This document shows, in pieces, positions 10,148 through 20,925 of a stretch of DNA of 64,000 nucleotides. The notes beneath the pieces are model-generated. The model had not been told where the DNA came from, did no database searches, and saw only the letters and a list, made by a program, of their open reading frames with translations. The number at the start of each line of letters is the position of its first letter. Position 1 is the first letter of the stretch. Both the position numbers and the translations under genes were made by a program. Source of the DNA: Bimuria novae-zelandiae CBS 107.79 (taxonomy: Eukaryota > Ascomycota > Dothideomycetes > Pleosporales > Didymosphaeriaceae); assembly GCA_010015655.1 (NCBI GenBank), contig ML976658.1, forward strand, positions 825,087-889,086. The letters run 5' to 3'.

Positions 10148-13100
10148 ATGGGCGATTCCGGCACGATTGCGACGACAATGACCGCACCGCAACCTTCGCT
10201 ATTTGAACACGACGAGTACGGACTTTCCGAGCTTCGAGACCCAATGGCGTCCTTCTCCGACTTCCCCATGGCTTTTGGACACGGCCAAGGGTTCGGCAGC
10301 AGCAGTTACGATCTACCGCACACGAACCTCCAGACAAAGCTCCCGATTCACAGAGGGAGCATAGTGAACATGGACGAAGGAAACGTGAGCGGTGGCAGCG
10401 CACATCCACACCGCCTGAGCATTGGCAGTGCTGGTCACCTGGGCCGCGATGGAAGCCACACCAGCCCGGAAAGCGCGGCTGGCCTGGGCCTGCTGTTTGG
10501 GGACACCATCGAGGACGGATCGACAGTGGCAATGAAGCTGGAAGACGGCGTGCTGAGGGAAGGCGTCGACGGCTCGCTGAAGGACAAGGACGGACAAGAC
10601 CCGCCGCCGTGGAGCGAAATGAAGACCAAGGCGGGCAAGGAGAGAAAACGGCTACCGCTAGCGTGCATCGCGTGCCGGCGGAAGAAGATTCGGTGTTCAG
10701 GCGAGAAGCCAGCGTGCAAGCACTGTTTGAGAAGTCGCATCCCGTGTGTGTACAAAGTCACGACGAGGAAGGCGGCACCCAGGACCGACTACATGGCCAT
10801 GCTCGACAAGCGGCTGCGGCGCATGGAGGACCGCGTCATCAAGCTCATACCCAAGGAGAGCCTGCCCTTGGTGGCCGGTGTTGGACGCTCAGTCGTCAAG
10901 CCTGCACTGCCGGGCGCGCTGCCCAAAACACCCACCGCCACCAAGAAGAGAGGCGCCGAGGAAGCCTTTGGCAACGACCTGGACGAATGGGCAAAGTCCA
11001 AGTCAGCCAACCCCGATGTATCGGGCTCAGCGTCACGGACGAAGGAGGCAGACGACACCAGTCTACTCACCGAGGGCCTCGAGAGCCTGCCACCGAAAGA
11101 GATCCAGGAGCACCTCGCCGAAGTGTACTTCGACTATGTCTACGGCCAGAGCTATCCGCTTCTGCACAAACCCAGCTTTCTGCGGAGGCTTGCAAAGGGA
11201 GACGTGCCGCCAGTACTCATCCTGGCCATTTGCGCAATATCAGCACGTTTCTCGACACATCCACAGCTGCGGCAGGAGCCATGCTTTCTTCGCGGCGACA
11301 GTTGGGCCGAGAAGGCGAGGGAGATTGCGCTCAAACGGTTCGATGCGCCGAACATCACCATCCTGATTGTTTACTTGCTGCTCGGTTTGCACGAGTTTGG
11401 TACGTGCCAGGGTGGTCGAAGCTGGATGTTTGGCGGCATGGCCCAGCGAATGGCTTATGCTCTGCAACTTCACAAGGAGTTGGAGTACGATCCGAGTGTG
11501 CCCGAAATAGATCGAAAACCGCTCAGTCTCACGGATCGCGAGATCCGTCGGCGGACCATGTGGTCGTGTTTCCTCATGGATCGCTTCAATTCCTCCGGCA
11601 CGGATCGGCCACTGTTCGTCAACGAACAATATATCCAGGTTCAACTGCCCGTCAAGGAGCATCTTTACATGCACGAAATCCAGGCGCCAACGGAGAGCTT
11701 GGACGGCAACGTACCGAATCCAGTCGCACCAAATAGCGGTCAATTATCAGACCCTCACGAGAACATGGGCGTGACAGCATACACGATTCGGCTCGTGTGC
11801 ATTTGGGGCAAGCTCATCAAATACATGAATCTGGGCGGCAAGGAACGAGAGCCCGAGCCCATGTGGTCAGCAAAGTCCACGTTCCACGTAATCAAACGGG
11901 AGGCCAAGGAATTCAAGGACGCTTTGCCAGAAATGCTGGTCTACAGCCCAGAGAATCTGAAGAGCCACGCAATAGGCAGGACGGCGAATTCTTACCTCTA
12001 CTTACACATCCTCTACCAACAAATTATACTCTTCTTGCATCGATTTTCTCTCCCTTCGCGAGCTGGGAGCCGCCCGCCAAAAGAAATGCCTCACGATTTC
12101 CTCACCGACTCGGCACGCACCGCATTAGACGCCGCGAACCAAATCTCCATCCTCATCAATGAAGCCATGGACCACAACGTAGTTGCGCCATTTGCTGGCT
12201 ACTCTGCTTTCTTCTCCTCGACCGTCCACGTCCACGGTGTGTTTTCAAAGAACCCGAAGCTCGAAGCACAGTCGAAGAAGTATCTTGCCTACAATGTCAA
12301 GTATCTGAGCAAGATGAAAAAATACTGGGGCATGTTCCACTACATCGCAGAGAACCTGAAGGAGCTGTATCGCCAACACGCAGATGCTCAGCTTAGGGGC
12401 GCGAGCACTGCCAGCGACAAGAACAAAGCCGTCATCTTCCAATACGGCGACTGGTTCGACCGCTATCCGCACGGCGTCTCCAAGACCGATTACGAAGACG
12501 CCGCCGAACCCACCAACAAGGAACCCGGCACAGACGCCGTCCTCGGGCAAAAGAGCGACCTCCAATCCGTCGAAGAGTTCTTCGCCTCGCTCTCAACCCC
12601 CACACCCGCCGAAACCCAGCGCAAGCAAGCCCGCAAAAACAAGTCGAAATCCGTCTCCAAAGCCGACGCGCCCGCCGCCCCCCACGCTACAGCGAAACAA
12701 GCACAGCAGCGCGCCCAGCAGATGCACCAGGGGCAGCTGCACCAACAAATGGGCCAGATCAACATCAACCCTCAGGACGCCATCGACGCTTTCGACCCCG
12801 CGTACTTCGCCCAGGCAAACGCCCAGCAGTACCTGCAAGACTTCCCGCAGCACAGCCTCATGCTCAACTCCTCGCCCACGACTATGATCCACCCGGGCCA
12901 GCAGATGGATCTAAGCCCGTTCCCCGACCTCACGCCGCACGCCAGCAACGCGTCGTTCTGGGGCTTCGTCCACACAGGCATGGATAATGGCATCTTCAAT
13001 CAGGGAAATGCGGGGTGGTTCGTGCCGTTCAACGTCGAGCCTCCTGTGCTCGGTGACGACGGCGGGCTGTTCAGCCCTGATGCGTTTAACTTTGGGTTGG

Positions 13101-13231
13101 GCGTGGGTACGCCGGTTGATCTAGGTATGAACGGGCATCCGGGGCCCCGGAGCCACGGACATGCACTGACGGGCATGGAAGGGCTGGATGGGTTGGACGG
13201 GTTGGACGGGTTGGACGGCGCGGGGCAATAA
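10148..13231 (+). CDS. Zn2Cys6 fungal-specific transcription factor
   Basis: An intronless 1027-codon gene. A C6 zinc cluster lies at residues 173-200 with spacing C-x2-C-x6-C-x6-C-x2-C-x6-C (Cys173, 176, 183, 190, 193, 200), followed by the basic linker TTRKAAPRTDYMAMLDKRLRR and a short dimerisation-like helix. The middle region (about 325-600) matches the Fungal_trans regulatory domain layout, including the landmark GTCQGGRSWMFGGMAQRMAYA. The C-terminal third is disordered, with a KQARKNKSKS basic patch, a Gln-rich run and a terminal LDG repeat. Such proteins are nuclear DNA-binding regulators. The N-terminal 160 residues before the finger are acidic and Gly-rich. The ATG at 10148 is the first in frame. 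The target pathway cannot be read from the sequence and I assign no symbol. Confidence 0.9.
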   Translation: MGDSGTIATTMTAPQPSLFEHDEYGLSELRDPMASFSDFPMAFGHGQGFGSSSYDLPHTNLQTKLPIHRGSIVNMDEGNVSGGSAHPHRLSIGSAGHLGRDGSHTSPESAAGLGLLFGDTIEDGSTVAMKLEDGVLREGVDGSLKDKDGQDPPPWSEMKTKAGKERKRLPLACIACRRKKIRCSGEKPACKHCLRSRIPCVYKVTTRKAAPRTDYMAMLDKRLRRMEDRVIKLIPKESLPLVAGVGRSVVKPALPGALPKTPTATKKRGAEEAFGNDLDEWAKSKSANPDVSGSASRTKEADDTSLLTEGLESLPPKEIQEHLAEVYFDYVYGQSYPLLHKPSFLRRLAKGDVPPVLILAICAISARFSTHPQLRQEPCFLRGDSWAEKAREIALKRFDAPNITILIVYLLLGLHEFGTCQGGRSWMFGGMAQRMAYALQLHKELEYDPSVPEIDRKPLSLTDREIRRRTMWSCFLMDRFNSSGTDRPLFVNEQYIQVQLPVKEHLYMHEIQAPTESLDGNVPNPVAPNSGQLSDPHENMGVTAYTIRLVCIWGKLIKYMNLGGKEREPEPMWSAKSTFHVIKREAKEFKDALPEMLVYSPENLKSHAIGRTANSYLYLHILYQQIILFLHRFSLPSRAGSRPPKEMPHDFLTDSARTALDAANQISILINEAMDHNVVAPFAGYSAFFSSTVHVHGVFSKNPKLEAQSKKYLAYNVKYLSKMKKYWGMFHYIAENLKELYRQHADAQLRGASTASDKNKAVIFQYGDWFDRYPHGVSKTDYEDAAEPTNKEPGTDAVLGQKSDLQSVEEFFASLSTPTPAETQRKQARKNKSKSVSKADAPAAPHATAKQAQQRAQQMHQGQLHQQMGQININPQDAIDAFDPAYFAQANAQQYLQDFPQHSLMLNSSPTTMIHPGQQMDLSPFPDLTPHASNASFWGFVHTGMDNGIFNQGNAGWFVPFNVEPPVLGDDGGLFSPDAFNFGLGVGTPVDLGMNGHPGPRSHGHALTGMEGLDGLDGLDGLDGAGQ

Positions 13232-13742
13232 CACCATCGCACAACGGAGTAACACTGCATGATGAAATGACGGAAAATTTATATAGGATCGGGTTTAGGG
13301 TTGGATTTGGTCGATGTGCGGTTATGCAGCGACGTTACGGTGTACAACCAGGAGGCTGTGCTGTGCTGTTCTGTTCGATTCTGATACCACCTATCATTAA
13401 ATCATTATTTCTACCGTAACGTTTGGCACGACGCATGCCTTGTTCTAGCTATGTTATGCATTCACACAGCGAGAATATCAAGCACCGGACACGGGCATCA
13501 CCTCAATCACCGAATCCTCACAACCAAATCTACTCTGCTTCCCCCCGGGTTGCCGCTTCCCTCCGCTTACCACTCCTCTCTTCCGTTATCGGTTACACAC
13601 CAAATCTCGTATCATCTACCCTTCCCCTTCCCAAACCACCCACTCCTCAGATCCACAAACAACACCGCCTACGCACACATCAGCCACATCCCTCACCACT
13701 CACCCCTTCCTTAGGAACACTTACACCCCCCTCCCTTAATCC
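13232..13742. other. intergenic, pyrimidine-rich
   Basis: This is the 3' flank of the regulator gene. A C/T-rich stretch at about 13480-13760 creates an antisense-like open frame on the plus strand that I treat as compositional. Confidence 0.4.
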
Positions 13743-13949
13743 TTACCCTCTACCCCAAACTCCGACATCCTCCGCTCCCCCCTTTAAAGCCGGCGGCGCC
13801 GTATACTTCAGATACGGCCCATTATACGGCGGATAATTATGATAATTGCCGTAGCCAATCACACCCACATCCGCGTCTAGTTTCGCGAGTGGGAGAGCGG
13901 TGGTGAGGGTTGTGCTGAGCCAGAAAGTGGCGAGGAGGAAGAGGTACAT
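13743..13949 (-). CDS. small secreted Tyr-rich peptide (candidate)
   Basis: A 68-codon frame begins with a clear signal peptide (MYLFLLATFWLSTTLTTALP; likely cleavage after the Ala-Leu-Pro region near residue 20). The mature part is short and Gly/Tyr/Pro/Asn-rich (GYGNYHNYPPYNGPYLKY at about residues 32-49), with six Tyr residues and no Cys. It is transcribed divergently from the UstYa-like gene that starts 650 bp away. UstYa family oxidases modify small secreted ribosomal precursors in ustiloxin and related pathways, so a precursor role is possible. Against this, I see only one Tyr-rich segment and no Lys-Arg Kex2 repeat. It could also be an unrelated small secreted protein or a chance frame. 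Confidence 0.5.
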   Translation of the reverse strand: MYLFLLATFWLSTTLTTALPLAKLDADVGVIGYGNYHNYPPYNGPYLKYTAPPALKGGAEDVGVWGRG

Positions 13950-14598
13950 TGCTGCTAGTCACAGTGTAGGAGGGAGGGTTTAGGAGTGGAGGGGCGAGGG
14001 GAGGGATATATGTACATGGCGTTGATGAGACAGCGTGGGCAGAAGGGGGGGAGTGTTAGGTTGAGTTTTGTGTTGGGGTGGGATTTGGGACGGGGAAGGT
14101 GAAGGGCACAGGAGAAATTTGCGCCCAGCGGCTCATGGCGGGGATTTGCACGACGGTGTACGAGAGCGAGGGTAGTGGTGTTTGTGTACGCTAGGATTGC
14201 CAGGGTGCTCTAGATGATTGAGATCGAGACCATTGACTGCTCATGGCACATGGCGGGTAAATTGGGTACCTAACGCGTACAAGCCTATATCAATGGCAAC
14301 GTGTTGCTCTAATATCAGCCGCTTGTGACCGTATCCGTTGTACTGACAGCTGTCATCGCACCAGAGTGGGAACGCGCAGCTCGTTGCGTCTGCTCGGGAT
14401 CCGCCAGACTGGCTTCACTTCCGGCAGGATTCTGGCTATGTCCACAGCACAGTCCTAAGACGCGATTCTGTGCGCCGTTCCGCATGCACATCCCAGCCCT
14501 TTAGGCAACTGTACCCTCATGACAATATGTCTCCAACTCTTGGTCCAGTTCTTGGTCCGCCACTTGTTTCTCTACTCTCATGACCATCGCCCAGCCAA
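13950..14598. promoter_or_regulatory. shared divergent intergenic region
   Basis: This 649-bp gap separates the divergently oriented secreted-peptide ORF and the UstYa-like gene and must contain both promoters. It is G-rich on the plus strand near 13960-14120. I could not identify specific binding motifs. Confidence 0.4.
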
Positions 14599-15656
14599 AT
14601 GTTCTCACAACTCTTCACGAGCGCCGGACGGCGAGTCCAAGCCCAGAGCGAGTCCGACTCCGAAGTACTTCTCTCCGACTCGGCGACAGCAGAGCTACGC
14701 GGACACACACATTTGTGCTGTAAGACGCAGCGCAGACGCAATGTATATCTCGTCGCGCATTCCAGTCTCATAACCAGCTGTGTCTGGCTTACTGCTTTCG
14801 TCGGGATACTGCTCGTCATGAACAAAGAGAAGCAGGACTATGCGGAGGCTGCAGATGAGGCATGCATGCAGCATGTCTCACACTACTGTGCGTACTATCG
14901 TGCTTTCAAGAGCAAAATTTGTGCCGACTATGGGCAGCGCCGCTCGTGAAAGTGGTAAAGCCGCGGTGGCATACCGTGAGGTTCAATGGCTCGTTCATGC
15001 GAGAGAACGTATATCGGGGACCGGCAGGAGCAGAGGTCGATGCTGCGTGGGAAGCTCTTGGGGTCGGATGTACGTATCTCTTCGCACGCTGCGCAAAGAT
15101 GCTGACTAGGGACCGAGACCGACCGATTGTCGTTCCACTCGAAGAAGCAGCGAAGAGCGGCCTGCAGCCCCACCAGGTGCAGGTGGAGAGTGTGTACGGT
15201 GGTGGCTTCTTAGCCAATGTTGAGGTGCTGCACCACCTACATTGTCTGGTAGGCATGGTACCTCACGAGGATGAAGTCGTACTGACAATCCAGAATATCC
15301 TCCGCAAGTCCCTCGCCTGGAACTACGCCTACTACCATGCGCAAGGCCATCCGCCCTTCTCCAACTCAGACGATATCATACGCGTCCACGTCACGCATTG
15401 CCTAGACATCCTCCGGCAGCAGCTGATGTGCGTCCCAGACGTTGGGGTGCTCGGGCAGGTATGGTGGAAGTCGGAGGAGATGGCACAGCCGACGCCCTTT
15501 GTGGAGTTCAATACAGAGCACCGGTGTCGCGATTTCGAAGGCGTGAGGGCGTGGGCGGAGAGGCATCAACTGCCGAAGGAGGAGGATGTGGATCTGGAGC
15601 GGTTCTACAGGATGCCAACACGGGTTGGAGATATAATCCTGTCGGAGATGCCGTAG
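14599..15656 (+). CDS. UstYa-like (DUF3328) oxidase, four exons
   Basis: Exons 14599-14887, 14938-15069, 15118-15248 and 15294-15656 give 304 codons. The introns are 50, 48 and 45 nt with donors GTGCGT, GTACGT and GTAGGC. The splice choices restore the family signatures YSPLVKV and LGVGYRPIVVP. There is a short cytosolic tail, one membrane helix at about residues 55-74, then a lumenal domain with both hallmark motifs HxxHC: HHLHC at 179-183 and HVTHC at 216-220. The C-terminal conserved segment VGVLGQVWW and FNTEHRC are present. Family members (UstYa/UstYb, cyclochlorotine cluster proteins) perform oxidative cyclisation or chlorination steps on peptides. The second and third introns are multiples of three, so an unspliced frame exists but would disrupt conserved blocks. 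It converges with Sen15. Confidence 0.88.
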
Positions 15657-15799
15657 CTGCTGGAGCGATGTTAGCATCAGCCCAGTTAAAGGAACATCGC
15701 GCACTTACCAGTTACACACTGCACTATCTCGTAGAGCGAGTCCGACCCTCGGCCTATTTGCCTGATCGAATGAATTTTGTCACTTTCCTGGTGAACCCA

Positions 15800-16363
15800 T
15801 CAATTCTGCCTTGGCTTGACGACTCCGTCCTGAATGATATAGTACGCCACGGTACTGTCCGTATCCACCGTCGCCAGCACCACCCTCTTGGTCTGCCTCC
15901 ACTTCCCCGCCTCTTCTACTCTGCCATCTTCTTCAGGCGGCACCTGACTGACCCCATCAAAAACCTCAGCCAGCCTTCGCAGTGTCCACTTCTCGCTCAG
16001 CCTCGCGGGAAGTATCCACTCCCGCTCTGGCTCCGCCTTGACCTCCAATGCGCCCGTCTCTCCCTCTTTCCTCGCTTTGCGCGCACGGTCGGCCTCCTTC
16101 AGCAGTTCGATTTGCTCGTCGGGATGGATATAGAGGCGGTGCGGCGGCAGACCGGAGAGCAAAGGGCGAGGGAAGAGGCCGCCTGTGAGCGGCGAGTGGG
16201 TGTGGATACGGAGAGAGGTCCAGTAGTGCTGGTACTGCAGGTTGTGCTGGATCTGGAGGGCGAGAGAATGGAGCGCAGCGTCGTGGGTTTTTCGTGACGT
16301 GTCGGAAGAGATGAGAGACTGCACGGGCGCCGGCTGCGGAGGTACAACTTCTGCACGCGCCAT
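15800..16363 (-). CDS. sen15: tRNA-splicing endonuclease subunit Sen15
   Basis: A single-exon frame of 187 codons from the ATG at 16363 (MARAEVVPPQ). An upstream in-frame ATG at 16432 adds 23 residues and is less likely. The family pattern is clear: LQIQHNLQYQHYWTSL near the N-terminus, the LPPHRLYIHPDEQIELLK block, EWILPARLSEKWTLRRLAEVFD, and a C-terminal beta-rich end VVLATVDTDSTVAYYIIQDGVVKPRQN. Sen15 is a structural subunit of the Sen2-Sen34-Sen54-Sen15 complex that excises introns from pre-tRNAs, such as the tRNA-Ser(CGA) at 7161-7257. Length fits fungal orthologues. Its 3' end faces the UstYa-like gene 143 bp away; about 150 bp separates its start from the AT-rich transposon block. Confidence 0.85.
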   Translation of the reverse strand: MARAEVVPPQPAPVQSLISSDTSRKTHDAALHSLALQIQHNLQYQHYWTSLRIHTHSPLTGGLFPRPLLSGLPPHRLYIHPDEQIELLKEADRARKARKEGETGALEVKAEPEREWILPARLSEKWTLRRLAEVFDGVSQVPPEEDGRVEEAGKWRQTKRVVLATVDTDSTVAYYIIQDGVVKPRQN

Positions 16364-16509
16364 TGTAGGAGTATCGGATTGGGTGTTGTGGAAGGAGCGT
16401 TTTGAAACTATGGTGGGAGGAGGAAAGAGCAATCGACAGGCGATGACTCAGGCAAGTTTTGCCGAGCAATGGCCTCTCACAACCAGCATCATCCTATCAC
16501 AATAATTAA

Positions 16510-16656
16510 GTCGTGTGCCTTCGAGCGCAAGCGCTTCTCTAGCAGTGTTTATAAGGGTAGATATAATATTTATATTTAGTTTTTCGTATTTGGATTTTAA
16601 TATTTTAGGTAATTTAAAGTGTTATCTAAGTAGGATAGCATTAAGAGTATTAGGCC
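16510..16656. repeat. dispersed repeat flank, copy 1
   Basis: From TGTGCCTTCGAGCGCAAGCG this stretch matches 46100-46223 plus 46407-46416. Both copies end ATTAGGCCTA, immediately followed by a terminal-inverted-repeat element. This copy lacks the 183-bp solo LTR present in the other copy and so acts as the empty site. Confidence 0.75.
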
Positions 16657-16658
16657 TA

Positions 16659-19277
16659 ACGTACTCCACAAGCGAGTGTCCGAAAATGCCAAGACCCCAC
16701 CAAAATCTATACTCTACACGATAGTACAGAATGCGCATAAATAGTTATAAGAAATTATAATAGGCTAATTTACTTAGAATTTATTTTTACTTCTTTTTTA
16801 TACGTACGCGAATTATACTTAGTCGTACTATAGTATTTATAGCGCTATTAAGTTAATCTACCTTTATTAGCGCGTACTCTCTTTTTTATCTTCTTATTAC
16901 TGTTATAATTACGAAGAATTACGGCGGCACAACAATCGTAAATTACAGAACAATAAAGGTCCACGCAGAAGGGCTAATAGGACTTAGCACACTAGTAAGT
17001 AAGGCAGGATTAGGTTAGTAATTACGTAATTAGTGTAAAAATGGCCCCGACTGCGGGTCACTCAATCTATCAACAGTACTAAGGCGATCCCTTAGGGAGG
17101 AAAGAAGGGCTATGGCGAGGGGGATAAATAGGGTGAGAACCCTGACAGTGCTAGTCGAGCCCTGTCTTGCGCTGTTACGCGCTAGTCGATCACTGTCATG
17201 CGCTGTCATGCGCCGTCTACCGCTGTCGCGTGCTGTCATGCGCTGTTGAGTGCTGTCCATGGCTATCGTCAGCTCTCGACCTACGCTTCGTGACAATTAG
17301 GATCCTGCTAAAAGGACAGAATCTAAAAAGAATACTAGCTTAGTAAAAAAATAAAAAAATATTTTACTAAAAAGTAAGTCTCCTAGGAGACTAAAGGGAT
17401 TCTAGAATATTAAGAAATAAAATAATTAGTATATAGTCTAAGCTAATTCCTATACCTTTCCTACTCTTTATAGTTAACTTTTAATACTACGAGTATATCT
17501 CTTATAATAGATTAGTAAACCTCCTAGTTAGTTATTTTATAGTTTATGAGAATTAAATTATTTATAACTAACTTTATTATTATTCCTAGCTTTTAACTAC
17601 TAAATATCTATAAGGTGCTTTATCATTAACCTATCCTCCCCTAATCTAGAATAGGCTTAGGTACGTATAGCCCCTTATAACGATTACTACGCGCTATAAA
17701 GTCTTTTAAAGTAGCTAGCTACTAGTCTTCTTTAGCTATAAGAACTTCTTCCTATTATAATTATTTTCTTTTATATAATTTCTATCGCGTGGCGGCCTTA
17801 TTAGTACCTTAAAGCTTAGTAATTTACTTTTACACTAATACTAGTTTAAACACTACTATTATTACGCCTTTTATTATCTTTTTAAAGGCCTTAACTATAC
17901 TTATTAAGAAACTATTTAGGTGTCTTTAAATCCTCTCCTTTACTAGCGTTAATTATGACCTAAATTCTAAGGTAGTATTAAGTATCTATAACTACTATAG
18001 GCTACTATTAGCTACTAGTAGTAGTAGTATACATAGGCAGACATTAAGCTTTAATATTATTATTTTAAAGTTAAGAAAGAAAGGCTAGCACCTTAAAAGT
18101 TTTTTTTTAAATATTTCTTTAAGTTATTATAGCCTTAAACGTAGTAATAAAATAAAGTAAAACCTTTATTTTAGTAATATATATAGTATAATTATATATT
18201 AGATACTTAGCTTAGCGTCTATACGCCTTCTTTAATAGTAAGAAATAGCTTATATCTAATATTTATAAGAGGTGTAATAAATATAAAGGTATATAAAAAT
18301 AATAATTTTATTATTTTTATATTATTATTAAAATTAAAGTAGGTTATAGCTTTTATAACTATTAATAATACATAACTAATAGTTACTAATAGTATACTTT
18401 TTTATATACGCATTAAAGTACTTTAGCTACTATAAATTAAACTTATTTATTATTTAGCTATTTTTAGAGACTATAAAATTCTAGTTATAAGGTAGATCCT
18501 TCTCTTAGTACTAGGTAGAGAGGTAGTGCTTCCTTTAAAAGATAGTAAAGGGTAGAATTACCTAGCTTATTGTTTTAACGCCCTAGATAACTAAAGTCTA
18601 CTTTTAATTACTTTACTATACGCTTTTTAGCCTACCTTAATGCTTAAAGTCTATAATAACTATTCTTATTAATATTATACCTATTATAAAGCTAGTCTTA
18701 TTAAAATTATAAGTATCTTTATTTAAGATACTATACTTAGCTTTAGTATTCTTTATAAGCTAGAACTAGCCTTATATAACTTTAGGAACTTTATAAAAGA
18801 CTTTTTTATAATTATATTTTTAATTAAATTTAACTTAAAGCTCTAGCTAGCACTTTATAAAATTTATAACCTAATTTTAACTAATAGGCTTATAGCACTA
18901 CTTAGCTAATAAAAATTTAGTTATATTTTTTATAGTAATAAGCTAGGACGGAAATCCTTACGCGTTTAAGTTAAGTGTATACTAAATAATTACCTACTCT
19001 ATTATAAGAAGGAGATTTATAAAGTTAAGTATAAAATTAAATTAAAAGTTACTTTAGCGCGTCTTTACCTTATTACTTTTTTTTAAAGTACTATAGATTA
19101 CTAATACGTAGAATTAAAAGTATCGCGTCTTATTTAATAGCATAAAGTATAAGCTATAATTAAGCTTCTTTTTATTCTTATAACTAGTTAGGTAGTTAGG
19201 ATATCGCGTTATAATATAGGTAATAGTACGTTTTAGTGTGGTCTTGGCGTTTTTGGATACTCGCTTGTGGAGTACGT
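16659..19277 (-). mobile_element. RIP-degraded Fot1/pogo-like element A
   Basis: The left end (ACGTACTCCACAAGCGAG) and the reverse complement of the right end match over about 45 bp, including a shared GCCAAGACC block, and both ends are flanked by TA, the pogo target duplication. The interior is extremely AT- and TpA-rich with no open frame longer than short fragments. Homology on the minus strand to element B, where a degraded DDE_1 text YNFDETGF can be read, identifies it as a Fot1/pogo transposase relic. It is 2619 bp including a 262-bp solo LTR plus its 5-bp duplication. Confidence 0.8.
17034..17295. mobile_element. solo LTR in element A (TSD ATTAG)
   Basis: A GC-richer 262-bp island begins TGTAAAAATGG and ends CTTCGTGACA. 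It is bounded by the direct repeats ATTAG at 17029-17033 and 17296-17300, the 5-bp duplication expected of an LTR element. No internal retroelement sequence is present, so it is a solo LTR left by recombination. It contains irregular tandem copies of a GCGCTGTCATGC-like unit at about 17160-17260. Its GC contrast with the host element suggests it arrived after most of the AT drift. Confidence 0.75.
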
Positions 19278-19279
19278 TA

Positions 19280-20320
19280 TACGTAATTATATATTATAAA
19301 AAAGCAACTTTTTTTTAAGAGCGTAACGATAGTTTAATAATAAGGTAAGCATAGTATTAGGTTATAGTTCTAGTAATAAGTCTATAGTAATATATATAAA
19401 ATTAGCACTATAGTCACTTTATAGCTTATCTTTAATCCTAATTTGAGACTTTATATTACGCGCGATTCTAGTAAATAAACTAGTTAGTAAAGAAATAGTA
19501 TCTGCTCTAGAGGTGTTTTAATTATTGTTAGACATGCCGCCGTATCAGTCCCAGGATCCTAATGTGCAACTACCCTTACTACAACACTGGTAATGCAAAA
19601 GCATTTTGTTCCTTTTCGCTAGTCTACTGCTCCGAGCTGCAAGAATTCCTTCACCAATGTTTGCTTGAATGGACGTGGTCGCAGCTAGCGCATCCGCCTG
19701 CTAAATATGCGTGGCAATCGTGGTGCAGTCTGAGTCGATGCACAACTTGAATCTATTGTTTCAAAACAACCGCCCTCTACGCCGGTCCAGTAGAGCGCTT
19801 ACTGAGTCTTCGCCCACTGTTAGCCGCGTCGACCAAGGACCCTTTGCGTTGCGCGTCACTGTGCTTTCTGCGCCTGCCGAACCCGGCGGGAAACTGCAAT
19901 CACAGCTTCTAATTATCATCGGACTCTTCGTGTGCAGCAGAAAAGCACCTTCCCGTAGCAAACAACAGAACGTCATATCTCTAGCGCTCTATCGGGGCGG
20001 GGACACGACCTCAGCCGGTTTCATGTGCTGTGGACGATCTACAGCTTCGTCAGCTATGCCGCTCTATTGGCTATACACGCCTCTTTATGGGGTGGAGCGA
20101 CGTTGAGCTGAGCCCTAACAAGAAGGAGCGAGGCCCGCTAAGCCCCGAGCGATCACGAGAAGCTATAGGATGCACAACGCGCCAGTGCGCATGAAGTCGC
20201 CGCTCGTTGCTTTATACCCATCTGATTCGCTTCCATTGACAAAGGCTGCAAAACTTCCACGATTGTGCGAAAGCATATTACAATCCTGATCATCTTTGCA
20301 GACAAGACAGTATCGGCATC
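19280..20320. other. intergenic: AT-rich repeat tail, then ordinary sequence
   Basis: Up to about 19530 the sequence is AT-rich repeat remnant. From 19540 the composition is normal. Short plus-strand frames at 19562-20106 show no domain and I do not call them genes. Confidence 0.4.
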
Positions 20321-20925
20321 ATGATGCTCGTCCAACCTCTCGCCTGCGCCTTGCTGTTCGTGGTTGGTGCCTCGGCGCAAACCACCGAGGAGGGCTTCAT
20401 GACCATTCAGACGGTGATACCGACCGAAACTGAGGGTGCGTCTACTTCGGCATGCTTTGAGGTCTGCGTCGTCGAGCCGTGTACTCAATGTATGCACTCG
20501 CGTCAGACACAACTCACAAAGCCTCCTAACACACAACAGGTCCTCTCACAAACCCATTACACACGTCGGAAACCATCCCACAACTCACCTTCTGTAATGG
20601 CGTCTACACAAACACGCCTTGCTCAACAGCCACCGGGATGATGTCGATTCCGCAGGGAGAGACGCCCATTCCTTCTTCTCTTCTGTCCACGTCTACAGCG
20701 CCTGTCTCCGTATCTCGAGAGAGTTCCTCTACGGCACCGAGTTCGACGACATCCCGAGGTTCTTCCTCTAACAGCGAGTCACACAGCCAAACTCCATCTG
20801 CCACAAGCTCCGGTACTGGCTCCGCCAAATCTTCAACGTCGTCCCCCGGCGCTGCCTCATCGGCTTTCAATCGCGATGCTGGCTTTGGCTGGCTCACGGC
20901 ACTCTTCGCCTGGACGCTTCTCTGA
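20321..20925 (+). CDS. Ser/Thr-rich GPI-anchored cell-surface protein
   Basis: Two exons, 20321-20489 and 20540-20925, with a 50-nt intron (GTATGC donor, CCTAAC branch, CAACAG acceptor), encode 184 residues. There is an N-terminal signal peptide (VQPLACALLFVVGASA) and a short Cys-containing region (CFEVCVVEPCTQC before the junction, CNGVYTNTPC after). A Ser/Thr-rich stalk at about residues 100-160 is likely O-mannosylated. The hydrophobic C-terminus (FGWLTALFAWTLL), preceded by small residues, fits a GPI-attachment signal. Splicing joins two frames that each lack one of these ends, which supports the model. The exact role, probably in the cell wall, is unknown. Confidence 0.75.

Noticed and set aside
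10609..11736. 375-codon frame inside the regulator gene
   Set aside because: Alternate-frame shadow of the Zn2Cys6 coding sequence, which carries clear domain signatures.
13423..13836. Plus-strand 137-codon Pro/Ser-rich frame
   Set aside because: It arises from a pyrimidine-rich tract and overlaps the secreted-peptide ORF on the other strand.
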